DNA of 64,000 nucleotides. Origin: CAJPNN01 sp041844735 (GTDB lineage: Bacteria > Bacillota > Clostridia > Peptostreptococcales > Anaerovoracaceae). Made by a program: the position numbers and the translations under genes. The DNA lies in assembly GCA_041844735.1 (NCBI GenBank), contig JBGZBP010000004.1, positions 1 to 64,000 of the forward strand, written 5' to 3'. This document shows positions 8,465-16,332 of the stretch, one piece after another (the first letter of the stretch is position 1; every line of letters begins with the position of its first letter). Below the pieces are notes generated by a model. That model did no database searches. It had not been told where the DNA came from and worked only from the letters and a program-made list of their open reading frames with translations.

Positions 8465-9265
8465 ATGAAAGTATACGGACTGGTAGGTAAGAGCGGCACA
8501 GGAAAAAGTTTTCAAGCGATGAACCTGTGTAAAGACAAAAATATAGAGTGCATAATAGATGACGGACTACTCATCAGGAGAAGCAAGATATTGGCGGGAA
8601 AATCCGCAAAGAGGCAGGCGACTAAGATGGGCGCAGTGAAAACTGCTATATTTCATGATGATGATCACAGAAAAGAGGTTGCAGAAAAGATTAAAGCGGT
8701 TAAACCGAAGAGTATTCTTGTAATCGGAACATCCGACCGAATGGTGAATATTATCACGGAGGCATTGGAGATGCCGCCAATAGATGAGATGATTTTTATA
8801 GAAGATATAACGAGCGAGCATGACAGGGAAATGGCGAGAAAATCCAGGGATGAAAAAGGGAAGCATGTTATTCCTGTGCCGGCTTTGCAGCTGAAGAGGG
8901 AGTTTGCAGGATATTTTATGGATCCTTTGAGAATTTTCAGAGGTTGGGGAAAAGGTGCCGACACTGAAAAAACAGTCGTAAGACCCACATACAGTTATTT
9001 AGGCGATTACACTTTTTCGGACAGAGCGATAAGCGATATCGTGATGTGTGTGGGGGAAGAGCTGCCGGAGATTTTCAGTGTTGGAAAAACCGCTACGGAA
9101 AAACGTGGTGACGGATTGATTCTCAATGTAGCCGTTGTGGTAAAGTATGGTGAGAGTATTATAGAAAGCGTGGAAAATTTGCAAGAGGCGATAATGGATA
9201 AGGTTGAGTATATGACAGCCTTTACCGTAGACAGGGTTAACGTTGAAGTGCGAGGGCTGAAATAA
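8465..9265 (+). CDS. P-loop NTPase fused to an Asp23/Gls24-like domain
   Basis: A 266-residue protein in two parts. The N-terminal part has a Walker A motif GKSGTGKS (residues 8-15) and the NTPase-like strand SILVIGTSDRMV near 80. The C-terminal part from about residue 180 (RPTYSYLGDYTFSDRAISDIV) to the end (VEYMTAFTVDRVNVEVRGL) follows the Asp23/Gls24 (DUF322) pattern, normally a separate small envelope-associated protein. No signal peptide or membrane helix is visible. I do not recognise an assigned function; the combination suggests a nucleotide-dependent cytoplasmic protein associated with the envelope or stress response. It is followed after 38 bases by the DNA glycosylase gene, probably on the same transcript. 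Confidence 0.75.
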   Translation: MKVYGLVGKSGTGKSFQAMNLCKDKNIECIIDDGLLIRRSKILAGKSAKRQATKMGAVKTAIFHDDDHRKEVAEKIKAVKPKSILVIGTSDRMVNIITEALEMPPIDEMIFIEDITSEHDREMARKSRDEKGKHVIPVPALQLKREFAGYFMDPLRIFRGWGKGADTEKTVVRPTYSYLGDYTFSDRAISDIVMCVGEELPEIFSVGKTATEKRGDGLILNVAVVVKYGESIIESVENLQEAIMDKVEYMTAFTVDRVNVEVRGLK

Positions 9266-9303
9266 TTCTGAACGGGCTTCACGAAAAGGAGAGGAGTTTT
9301 GGG

Positions 9304-10197
9304 ATGCAGACGGTTTTTGATGAAGAAAAGAAACGCATCAGATTGCTGAAACCGCAGGCTTTTGATCCGAAAAGCATTTTTGATTGCGGACAGTGTTTCA
9401 GATTCAATGAGATAGAGGATGGAAGTTTTGAGGGAATCGCTAAGGGGAAAGTGATAAGGGTAAGCAAAATTGATGATGATATAGTAATAGACAATGCTGT
9501 TAAAGAGGATTATGTCGAGATATGGCATGAATATTTTGATATGGAGACGGATTATGTCGGTATTATGGAGAGTTTTTCCGCTCGTGACGAGGTGCTTAAA
9601 TCCGCAATAGAGTACGGTAACGGTATAAGGATATTGAAACAGGACAAGTGGGAAAGTTTGGTCTCCTTCATAATTTCACAGAACAATCATATTCCGAGAA
9701 TAAAGAAATGCATAGAAAATCTTTCTGCAATGTTCGGCTGTGAAATAAAAGATGTACCGGTAGAGTTCGGAAACGATGGGAGAAAGTTTTTTGCATTTCC
9801 TTCTTATGAGACTTTAGCGGATCTGACTGAAAAAGATTTGGAACCGATAAAACTGGGATACAGAGCGGGGTATATTATAGATACCGCAAAGGCGATAGCC
9901 GAAGACGGAGGAGAAAGTTTTGAGAAGAGCGGTACGCTCTCCAATAAGGAGTTGATGGAATATTTGCTAGGGCTTAAAGGAGTCGGCCCCAAGGTGGCGA
10001 ACTGTATTATGTTGTTCGGGTATGGGCGTATGGACAGTTTTCCGATAGATGTGTGGATAAGGCGAGTGATGAATCGGCTGTACGGAATAGGGGAGAACGA
10101 CTTGAAAGAGATGAACAGATTTGCGGAAAAGACTTTTGGAGAGTATGGAGGAATAGCCCAACAGTACTTGTTTTACTATATTAAAAATTTGAATTAA
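9304..10197 (+). CDS. 8-oxoguanine DNA glycosylase/AP lyase (OGG1 family)
   Basis: A 297-residue bifunctional base-excision repair enzyme of the HhH-GPD superfamily, OGG1-type. The N-terminal domain contains FDCGQCFRFNE, the usual OGG opening. The helix-hairpin-helix LLGLKGVGPKVANCIMLF carries the Schiff-base Lys230, and FPIDVWI carries the catalytic Asp249, equivalent to human OGG1 Lys249 and Asp268. KLGYRAGYI matches the conserved GYRA segment. It removes oxidised guanine opposite C. The start ATG lies behind GGAGAGG. A CIRCE-controlled promoter begins immediately downstream. Confidence 0.92.
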   Translation: MQTVFDEEKKRIRLLKPQAFDPKSIFDCGQCFRFNEIEDGSFEGIAKGKVIRVSKIDDDIVIDNAVKEDYVEIWHEYFDMETDYVGIMESFSARDEVLKSAIEYGNGIRILKQDKWESLVSFIISQNNHIPRIKKCIENLSAMFGCEIKDVPVEFGNDGRKFFAFPSYETLADLTEKDLEPIKLGYRAGYIIDTAKAIAEDGGESFEKSGTLSNKELMEYLLGLKGVGPKVANCIMLFGYGRMDSFPIDVWIRRVMNRLYGIGENDLKEMNRFAEKTFGEYGGIAQQYLFYYIKNLN

Positions 10198-10212
10198 ATA
10201 AGGCAAAATCCC

Positions 10213-10240
10213 TTGACATTTTTCGGAAGTGTTATAAAAT
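10213..10240 (+). promoter_or_regulatory. Promoter of groESL
   Basis: TTGACA (10213-10218) and TAAAAT (10235-10240) with a 16-base spacer sit directly in front of the CIRCE element, so HrcA bound there would block initiation. Confidence 0.8.
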
Positions 10241-10244
10241 ATAT

Positions 10245-10271
10245 TTAGCACTCAATGACGTCGAGTGCTAA
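10245..10271 (+). promoter_or_regulatory. CIRCE element (HrcA operator)
   Basis: Perfect match to the CIRCE consensus: TTAGCACTC, nine-base spacer, GAGTGCTAA. It marks HrcA heat-shock repression of groESL. hrcA is not in the window. Confidence 0.98.
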
Positions 10272-10323
10272 CAAAGACAAAAATAAATTTTAATAAATTG
10301 AGGATAAGAAAGGGGAAATAAAA

Positions 10324-10596
10324 ATGAAAATCAGACCATTAGCAGATAGAGTGGTAATTAAGAGAGAAGAAGCAGTGGAAAAGACTAAAAGCGGAATAGT
10401 GCTTCCGGGTCAGTCTAAAGAAGCACCGCAGATGGCTAAAGTGCTTGCTGTAGGTCCGGGTAAGGATGATGTAAAAATGGAAGTGGCTGTTGGTGATCTT
10501 GTGATATTCTCCGAGTATGGCGGCACGGAAGTGAAGGTGGACGGAGAAACGGTGATTATTATAAACCAGAGAGATATATTGGCGGTTATGAACTAA
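10324..10596 (+). CDS. groES: Co-chaperonin GroES
   Basis: A 90-residue GroES. It begins MKIRPLADRVVIKR, includes the mobile loop (KTKSGIVLPGQSKEAPQ, residues about 20-36) that docks on GroEL, and ends INQRDILAVMN. It caps the GroEL folding chamber. The gene has AGGGG before its ATG. A 150-base gap separates it from groEL; that gap holds the groEL ribosome site (GTGAGG) and no obvious gene, terminator or second promoter. Confidence 0.98.
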   Translation: MKIRPLADRVVIKREEAVEKTKSGIVLPGQSKEAPQMAKVLAVGPGKDDVKMEVAVGDLVIFSEYGGTEVKVDGETVIIINQRDILAVMN

Positions 10597-10746
10597 GGGG
10601 CTTGATGAGCTCGGCTTGTTTATTAGGTGCGGCAAGCTCGGCAAGTCAGTGAAGATTATCGGGTTCGGTGAGCCGGTGAACTTGGCTTACAAAATAAAAT
10701 TAATGTGATGTTGTAATTAAATTCAGTATGAAGTGAGGTAATAAAG

Positions 10747-12381
10747 ATGGCAAACGAGATTATGTTCGGTGAAGACGCAAGAAGAAAGCTCCAGTCCGGT
10801 GTGGATCAGCTGGCGAACACAGTTAAAATCACAATGGGACCTAAGGGCAGAAATGTATTGATTGAAAAGAAATTCGGAGCACCGATGATTACAAACGACG
10901 GTGTGACTATAGCTAAGGAAATAGACTTGGAAGACCCGCTTGAAAACATGGGAGCTCAGTTGGTAAAGGAAGTAGCGACAAAGACTAATGATGTAGCGGG
11001 AGACGGAACTACTACAGCGACTCTTTTGGCACAGATAATGATAAAAGAAGGATTTAAAAATGTTGCAGCCGGAGCTGACCCTATGGCAATCAGAAAGGGT
11101 ATCAAAGGTGCTGTTGAAGCGGCAGTGGCTGAGATAAAAAATATTTCCAAGCAGGTCGAGGGAAAAGAGAATATTGCTCAGGTAGCATCCGTTTCGGCTG
11201 ATGATGAGGAAGTGGGAGAACTTATTTCAGAGGCTATGGAAAAAGTCGGAAAAGACGGTGTTATTACAGTTGAGGAGTCAAAATCGATGGGCACTACTCT
11301 TGAAGTGGTTGAGGGTATGCAGTTTGAAAGAGGATATTTGTCAGCTTACATGGTAAGCGATATGGAAAAGATGGAAGCTGTAATGGAAAATCCGTATATC
11401 CTTATGACAGATAAAAAAATTACAAATATACAAGAAATTCTACCTATATTGGAGCAGATTGTTCAGCAGGGAAGAAAGCTTCTTATCATCGGTGAAGACG
11501 TTGAGGGCGAAGCGTTGGCTACAATCGTTGTAAACAAGCTTAGAGGTACATTTGATTGCGTGGCTGTCAAGGCTCCGGGATTCGGTGAGAGAAGAAAGAC
11601 ATATATGGCTGACCTTGCTGCATTGACAGGCGGTGTTGTGATTTCTGAAGAATTGGGATACGATTTGAAGGATGCTACTTTGGACATGCTGGGTCAGGCA
11701 AGCACTGTTAAGGTAGATAAGGAGTTCACTGTAATTGTTGGCGGTGCCGGAAAAGCAGAGGATATTCAGGACAGAATCTCCATGATTAGACGTGAGATTG
11801 AAACGACTCATTCGGATTTCGATAGAGAAAAGTTGCAGGAAAGACTTGCTAAGTTGACAGGCGGAGTTGCTGTAATTAAAGTTGGAGCTGCTACAGAAAC
11901 AGAAATGAAAGAGAAAAAATTAAGAATAGAAGATGCACTTAATGCTACTAAAGCGGCTGTAGAGGAAGGAATCGTAGCAGGTGGCGGAGTTGCTCTTGTA
12001 AATACTATTCCTGCAGTTAAAAAATATGTCGATACATTGTCAGGAGACGAAAAGACAGGTGCTGCAATTATATTGAGAGCACTTGAGGAGCCGGTAAGAC
12101 AGATTGCTGAAAACGCAGGCTTTGAGGGCTCTGTAGTAGTTGCAGAGATTAAGAAGAGTGAAGTGGGCGTAGGTTTCAACGCATTTACTGAGAAATATGA
12201 GAACATGATTAAAGCAGGTATCGTTGATCCTGCGAAGGTGACAAGATCGGCACTTCAGAATGCGGCATCCGCATCAGCTATCTTGTTGACAACCGAGGCG
12301 GGAATCACAGAAATTAAGGAAGATGCACCTGCGATGCCACCAATGCCGGGTGGAATGGGCGGCATGGGAGGAATGATGTAA
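10747..12381 (+). CDS. groEL: Chaperonin GroEL
   Basis: A 544-residue 60-kDa chaperonin forming the double-ring folding machine. Diagnostic segments include TMGPKGRNVLIEKKFGAP, NDGVTIAKEI, the ATP-site VAGDGTTTATLLAQ and the flexible C-terminal Gly-Gly-Met repeat (MPPMPGGMGGMGGMM). It is the second gene of the CIRCE-controlled operon and is followed by a strong hairpin. Confidence 0.99.
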   Translation: MANEIMFGEDARRKLQSGVDQLANTVKITMGPKGRNVLIEKKFGAPMITNDGVTIAKEIDLEDPLENMGAQLVKEVATKTNDVAGDGTTTATLLAQIMIKEGFKNVAAGADPMAIRKGIKGAVEAAVAEIKNISKQVEGKENIAQVASVSADDEEVGELISEAMEKVGKDGVITVEESKSMGTTLEVVEGMQFERGYLSAYMVSDMEKMEAVMENPYILMTDKKITNIQEILPILEQIVQQGRKLLIIGEDVEGEALATIVVNKLRGTFDCVAVKAPGFGERRKTYMADLAALTGGVVISEELGYDLKDATLDMLGQASTVKVDKEFTVIVGGAGKAEDIQDRISMIRREIETTHSDFDREKLQERLAKLTGGVAVIKVGAATETEMKEKKLRIEDALNATKAAVEEGIVAGGGVALVNTIPAVKKYVDTLSGDEKTGAAIILRALEEPVRQIAENAGFEGSVVVAEIKKSEVGVGFNAFTEKYENMIKAGIVDPAKVTRSALQNAASASAILLTTEAGITEIKEDAPAMPPMPGGMGGMGGMM

Positions 12382-12433
12382 TTCTTTCCGACCCCAAAAA
12401 GAAAAAGTAGGCTTATAGGACAAAAAGTATTTA

Positions 12434-12471
12434 AAACCCGGGAATGCCTGAGATTAGGTATTCCCGGGTTT
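12434..12471. terminator. Terminator after groEL (probably bidirectional)
   Basis: A 16-bp stem (AAACCCGGGAATGCCT with AGGTATTCCCGGGTTT, one G-T pair) with a six-base loop, lying between the convergent groEL and CPBP genes. Confidence 0.85.
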
Positions 12472-12495
12472 CTATATCTACATAGGTTTTTGTAT

Positions 12496-13206
12496 CTACA
12501 TAGGTTTCGGCATTTTTATAAATTTCAAAAGCAGTATTATTGAAATGGCTGCTTCAAGTCCGGCAACACCGAAAACCGCAGCCAAGAATATCGGAGAATC
12601 TACCAGGGCATTGCTGAGAATGATATAATCCCAGATAGAATGGAACAGAATCGGGAACAATATATTTTTTGTGTAAAAATATACCGAGCCCAAGAATAGT
12701 CCCATAATGAAAGTGAATATCATTTGGTTAACGACTTCCGAAGAATCCAACCCTCCGAGCAGGTTCAACAGGTGCAGGAGCGAAAACATCACCGAAGAAA
12801 TCAAGATGGCAATTACGGGTTTCGTTTTTTTGAGAAGAGCACCCATGAGAATGCCTCTGTACATCCCTTCTTCGGCAACTCCGATAAGCAAGCAGTCGAA
12901 AAGCACTATTAAGAACGATAAGTGCGGGTCAAATACTTTAGCGGCAGAAAAGATACCTAAAACCGACACAGGAATGAAAAGCAATAAAAACCAAAAATAT
13001 CCTTTTCTATTTTCTGTACGTATAACTAAATCTTTTCGATTTCTGATGCCATAGATTAAAACCGCAACAGTTAAAATAATCATTACCGGCAGAAACTTTT
13101 CGCTGAAATCGGGTGAATTATAAGGTGTGCCCAGCACATGTTTGCAGACAAACAGTCCTGTGCCCATAACTAGCATGTAAAAACATAAAAAAATATAATT
13201 TTTCAT
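12496..13206 (-). CDS. CPBP family intramembrane metalloprotease
   Basis: A 236-residue membrane protein with about seven to eight hydrophobic helices and the CPBP/Abi (Rce1-like) motifs: EEGMYRG (Glu112, Glu113, Arg117), FSLLHLLN (His145) and FHSIWD (His189). These glutamates and histidines form the presumed metal-dependent active site inside the membrane. In Firmicutes such proteins process lipoproteins or membrane peptides, or give bacteriocin self-immunity; nothing in the neighbourhood points to one of these. The gene stands alone, converging on groEL. Its ATG at 13206 has GGAGAT in front. The stop codon lies in the second copy of an 18-base tandem duplication (12475-12507). Confidence 0.9.
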   Translation of the reverse strand: MKNYIFLCFYMLVMGTGLFVCKHVLGTPYNSPDFSEKFLPVMIILTVAVLIYGIRNRKDLVIRTENRKGYFWFLLLFIPVSVLGIFSAAKVFDPHLSFLIVLFDCLLIGVAEEGMYRGILMGALLKKTKPVIAILISSVMFSLLHLLNLLGGLDSSEVVNQMIFTFIMGLFLGSVYFYTKNILFPILFHSIWDYIILSNALVDSPIFLAAVFGVAGLEAAISIILLLKFIKMPKPM

Positions 13207-13376
13207 TTTAATCTCCTATCAAACTTTATATAATACTGAAAATTTTTTTTGTCTCGGAATTCACTTTGAAATATAGTGAGCCGAGGTGAGTCTTTATTAT
13301 ATCATTAAATGTATGATATTTCCATAAGTAGATGTAATTACGATGAAAACCGAAACTAAAAATTAAAAACACTATG

Positions 13377-13404
13377 TTGACAAAAAGCATTTATTCAATA
13401 TAAT
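13377..13404 (+). promoter_or_regulatory. Promoter of the metal-resistance operon
   Basis: Consensus TTGACA (13377-13382), 16-base spacer, TATAAT (13399-13404). About 150 bases of untranslated leader separate it from the regulator start. Confidence 0.85.
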
Positions 13405-13430
13405 ATACATATATGAATAAATGCTCATAT
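13387..13430 (+). promoter_or_regulatory. ArsR/SmtB-type operator overlapping the promoter
   Basis: Two interlocking dyads. ATATGA-N8-TCATAT (13411-13430) has the geometry of ArsR/SmtB/CzrA operators (core TGAA...TCA) and lies just after the -10 box. A second perfect 10-bp inverted repeat, GCATTTATTC (13387-13396) and GAATAAATGC (13415-13424), brackets the -10 box. Either would let the adjacent regulator block polymerase until metal binds. Confidence 0.75.
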
Positions 13431-13563
13431 GTTTATGTTTATGTTTGTAGTGATTGTCTAAAATATTCTCAATGTCGGAAAATTAATTATACGGATAATT
13501 GCTATCGACTTTAATAGCCGGGGACGGGGCATAAGCAGATGGAGAATAAAAGGAGGGGAAATA

Positions 13564-13914
13564 ATGGTAGTGGAAAAGTGTGATTTTATGCATGTGCATC
13601 AGGATATAATCGATACAGTTCAGAATAAAATGCCGGATGAAGAGATGTTATATGATTTAGCAGAACTTTTTAAGACCTTTGGAGACAGCACCAGAATAAG
13701 AATACTTTATGTGCTGTTTGAGTCCGAGATGTGTGTTTGTGATATAGCCCAGCTTCTGAATATGACACAGTCGGCGATATCGCACCAATTGCGCCTGTTG
13801 AAACAGGCGAGGCTGGTTAAGGCGAAGAGACAGGGACGAACTGTATTTTATTCCCTTTGCGATGATCACGTGAGAACGATTATAAATCAAGGTATGGCAC
13901 ATATAGAAGAATGA
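13564..13914 (+). CDS. ArsR/SmtB family metal-sensing repressor (CadC-like)
   Basis: A 116-residue winged-helix repressor. The DNA-recognition helix is in LLNMTQSAISHQLRLLKQARL (about 64-84). Metal ligands of two known site types are present: CVC in the alpha3 helix (Cys57, Cys59) with Cys6 and His10/His12 at the N-terminus, as in CadC, and an alpha5 site DDHV...HIEE (Asp100, His102, His113, Glu116) as in SmtB/CzrA. It should leave DNA on binding Cd, Pb or Zn and derepress its own operon. ATG 13564 has AGGAGGGG. It precedes the HMA protein by 30 bases. Confidence 0.92.
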   Translation: MVVEKCDFMHVHQDIIDTVQNKMPDEEMLYDLAELFKTFGDSTRIRILYVLFESEMCVCDIAQLLNMTQSAISHQLRLLKQARLVKAKRQGRTVFYSLCDDHVRTIINQGMAHIEE

Positions 13915-13944
13915 TTCGCTTGAGGAAATTTGGAGGAATATAAA

Positions 13945-14160
13945 ATGAAAAAAACTTTTAAAATGAAAAATTTGGGATGTGCACACTGTGCGGCGGAGAT
14001 GGAAAGTAAAATTCAAAAACTTGACGGTGTCAAAACTGCAGGGATAAGTTTTATGATGCAAAAGATAACTATTGAGGCGGACGATGAAAGATTTAACGAA
14101 ATAGTGACAGAAGCCAGAGAAATATGCAAAAAAATAGAGCCGGGCTGTACCATTTTATAA
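13945..14160 (+). CDS. Heavy-metal-associated (HMA) domain protein
   Basis: A 71-residue free-standing HMA domain of ferredoxin-like fold. The metal-binding motif is CAHCAAE (residues about 11-17, a GxCxxC-type site with GCAHC), preceded by KMKNLG. It ends CKKIEPGCTIL, as do HMA domains of ZntA/CadA ATPases. The ATPase encoded next lacks its usual N-terminal metal-binding domain, so this protein probably supplies that domain in trans as a small metal chaperone. The start is ATG 13945, eight bases after GGAGG; a TTG at 13930 lies on the ribosome site itself. Confidence 0.9.
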   Translation: MKKTFKMKNLGCAHCAAEMESKIQKLDGVKTAGISFMMQKITIEADDERFNEIVTEAREICKKIEPGCTIL

Positions 14161-14181
14161 TATAAAAGGAGATGTGACGTT

Positions 14182-16053
14182 TTGAATAATGAACAAAAAA
14201 AATGGTTAAAAATGATATTGGTGGCGGTGGCTTTGCTCATGGCTGCAATAGCTGTAATAGAAGTTTGTGAGGCAAGAGAGCAAATAGGCAAATGGGTGAT
14301 AGTGCTGTATTTGCCTGCATATTTGCTTGCGGGTGGCAGCGTACTTAAGACTGCATTGAAAAATATTGCGTCGGGGCGTCTGTTCGATGAAAACTTTCTA
14401 ATGTCGCTGGCAACGGTAGGGGCGTTTTGTATAGGAGAATACAATGAGGCTGTGGCTGTCATGATATTTTATCAAGTAGGAGAATTGTTCCAGGATTGTG
14501 CTGTGACAAAAGCGAGGGAATCCATACAAAGCCTGATGGATATGGCTTCCGACTGTGCTAACGTTATAGTGGACGACAGAATTGAAGAAATGGACATTTA
14601 TGATGTGGAACCGGGCAGCTGTGTTTTCGTAAAACCGGGAGAGAGAATCCCTCTTGACGGCGTAATATTACGAGGTGAGAGTGCGCTTGACACGTCACCT
14701 GTTACAGGAGAATCATATCCTAGAGAGGCGGTGCCGGGAGACAGCGTTTTCAGCGGATCAATCAATTTGACATCACCGATATATGTGAAAACCACAAAAC
14801 CGGCAGATGAATCCACGTCAGCAAAAATAATGGAGATGGTGGAGACTGCTATTGAAAAAAAGGCAAAAAAAGAAAGGTTTATAACAAGGTTTGCAAGGGT
14901 TTATACTCCTGTAGTTGTAGGATTGGCTGCTGCTATAGCATTCATACCGCCGCTATTGTTTTCCGGAGTTTTTTCGGAGTGGGTCTCCAGAGCGTTGATA
15001 TTTCTCGTGATATCATGCCCTTGTGCATTGGTAATATCTATTCCTATGGGCTTCTTCTCCGGTATAGGAGCGGCCTCTAAGAGGGGGATATTAGTAAAAG
15101 GAGGGACTTCTATAGAAAGTTTATCGCAAATAGACGTTATAGGGTTTGATAAGACGGGAACTATAACTACCGGAGAGTTTCGTGTAGAGAAAATGAACTT
15201 GAATGGAGTAGCGGATATTGAGCAATCCGAGATACTTGAAATGGTCGGCATCGTAGAAAGAGAATCGGGACATCCTGTATCGATAGCGATAGTTCGTGAA
15301 CTGGGGAAGATGATAAAATTGGACTCTGTAAAGCCGGAAGAAGTGGTTGAAAAAGCCGGAAGAGGGCTGATTGCAAAAATTTTTGACAGAACAGTACTGG
15401 TGGGGAATAGGAAGCTGATGGATGATAACGGGGTGATAATTTCAGCTGAGAACGATACGCCGGGGAGGACGTCGCATATTCATGTTGCTGTGGACGGACG
15501 ATACGCGGGATATATTGAACTTGCGGATGAGGTTAAGGAAGATGTGCAAAGAACACTGAGGGAAATAAAGAGCCTTGGGGTAAAGAAAACCGTTATGCTT
15601 ACAGGAGATCGTAAAGAGCCGGCTGAATATGCGGCTTGTATTGCCGGGGTGGATGATATAGAATATGAGTTGTTACCGGAAGATAAACTGGATAAGATAT
15701 GTAAGTTAAAGGAAAATAACAGAGTCGCTTTTGTAGGAGACGGCATAAATGATGCGCCTGTACTCGCAGGAGCGGATGTCGGCATTGCTATGGGAGTGAT
15801 GGGCACTGATGCGGCTATTGAAGTAGCGGATGTCGTAATAATGGATGACAAAATGTCAGGGATAGCTGAGGCGATAAGGATTTCTAAAAAAACAATAAGA
15901 ATAGTAAATTCCAACATAGTATTTGCACTTGGTTGTAAAGGTTTGATTTTAGGGCTGGGAGCATTCGGATTGGCAAATATTTGGGCAGCCGTGTTTGCGG
16001 ATGTAGGTGTGGCAGTTATAGCCATTTTGAATTCGATGCGAGCAGGACGATAA
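14182..16053 (+). CDS. cadA: P1B-type heavy-metal-exporting ATPase (CadA/ZntA-like)
   Basis: A 623-residue metal efflux pump. Visible motifs are the intramembrane CPC (Cys279-Pro-Cys281), phosphorylation site DKTGT (Asp323), actuator TGE (SPVTGES, about 172-178), the HP motif SGHPVS near 373 and the hinge VGDGINDAPVL. The ion-binding type, CPC plus a C-terminal ADVGVAVIAILNSMRA segment with its Asp, fits the Zn/Cd/Pb (P1B-2) group. It starts directly at the first membrane helices with no HMA domain; that domain is encoded upstream as its own gene. Start is TTG 14182 behind AAAGGAGATG. The operon ends with a hairpin about 85 bases on. Confidence 0.94.
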   Translation: MNNEQKKWLKMILVAVALLMAAIAVIEVCEAREQIGKWVIVLYLPAYLLAGGSVLKTALKNIASGRLFDENFLMSLATVGAFCIGEYNEAVAVMIFYQVGELFQDCAVTKARESIQSLMDMASDCANVIVDDRIEEMDIYDVEPGSCVFVKPGERIPLDGVILRGESALDTSPVTGESYPREAVPGDSVFSGSINLTSPIYVKTTKPADESTSAKIMEMVETAIEKKAKKERFITRFARVYTPVVVGLAAAIAFIPPLLFSGVFSEWVSRALIFLVISCPCALVISIPMGFFSGIGAASKRGILVKGGTSIESLSQIDVIGFDKTGTITTGEFRVEKMNLNGVADIEQSEILEMVGIVERESGHPVSIAIVRELGKMIKLDSVKPEEVVEKAGRGLIAKIFDRTVLVGNRKLMDDNGVIISAENDTPGRTSHIHVAVDGRYAGYIELADEVKEDVQRTLREIKSLGVKKTVMLTGDRKEPAEYAACIAGVDDIEYELLPEDKLDKICKLKENNRVAFVGDGINDAPVLAGADVGIAMGVMGTDAAIEVADVVIMDDKMSGIAEAIRISKKTIRIVNSNIVFALGCKGLILGLGAFGLANIWAAVFADVGVAVIAILNSMRAGR

Positions 16054-16138
16054 GATATGCAAATGAGACGGGATAGGGGCGGTTGCCTTAGCGGTATGTA
16101 TAAAACAATATCGTGGAGAATGAAAATATAAAATAGGA

Positions 16139-16172
16139 GTGGGGCTATTGTTGATAGCCTCGCTTTTATTTT
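16139..16172 (+). terminator. Terminator of the metal-resistance operon
   Basis: Ten-base stem (GTGGGGCTAT with ATAGCCTCGC, including G-T pairs), five-base loop, then TTTTATTTT. The following 160 bases to purL hold only a weak promoter candidate (TTGGAA 16226-16231, 17 bases, TATCAT 16249-16254); I could not find a purine riboswitch there. Confidence 0.8.
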
Positions 16173-16332
16173 GTTGATAAAAGTAGCTAAAAAATAAATA
16201 AAGCGGATAAAATTCGTTTTTTTACTTGGAAATCGCATTTAAATCTGATATCATGTAGATAAAATTAGATAAAGCAATAAAAACACGAACTATTATATCA
16301 AAATAGGATAAAATAATACGGAGGTTTCGGCT

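Noticed and set aside
10597..10746. Slightly GC-rich gap between groES and groEL with repeated GCTCGGC words
   Set aside because: No open frame, hairpin or promoter of note; the repeats are short and irregular.
12475..12507. Tandem 18-base duplication (TATCTACATAGGTTT twice)
   Set aside because: It is a short local duplication around the CPBP stop codon; two copies only and no sign of a mobile element or CRISPR.
15480..16238. Open frame of 252 codons on the minus strand opposite the cadA ATPase gene
   Set aside because: It lies wholly antisense to a clear P-type ATPase, has low-complexity Ser/Ile/Ala-rich composition and no family resemblance; it is a shadow of the real gene.
16173..16332. 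Possible purine or other riboswitch in front of purL
   Set aside because: The leader is short and AT-rich; I could find neither the conserved purine-aptamer core nor a terminator hairpin before purL.
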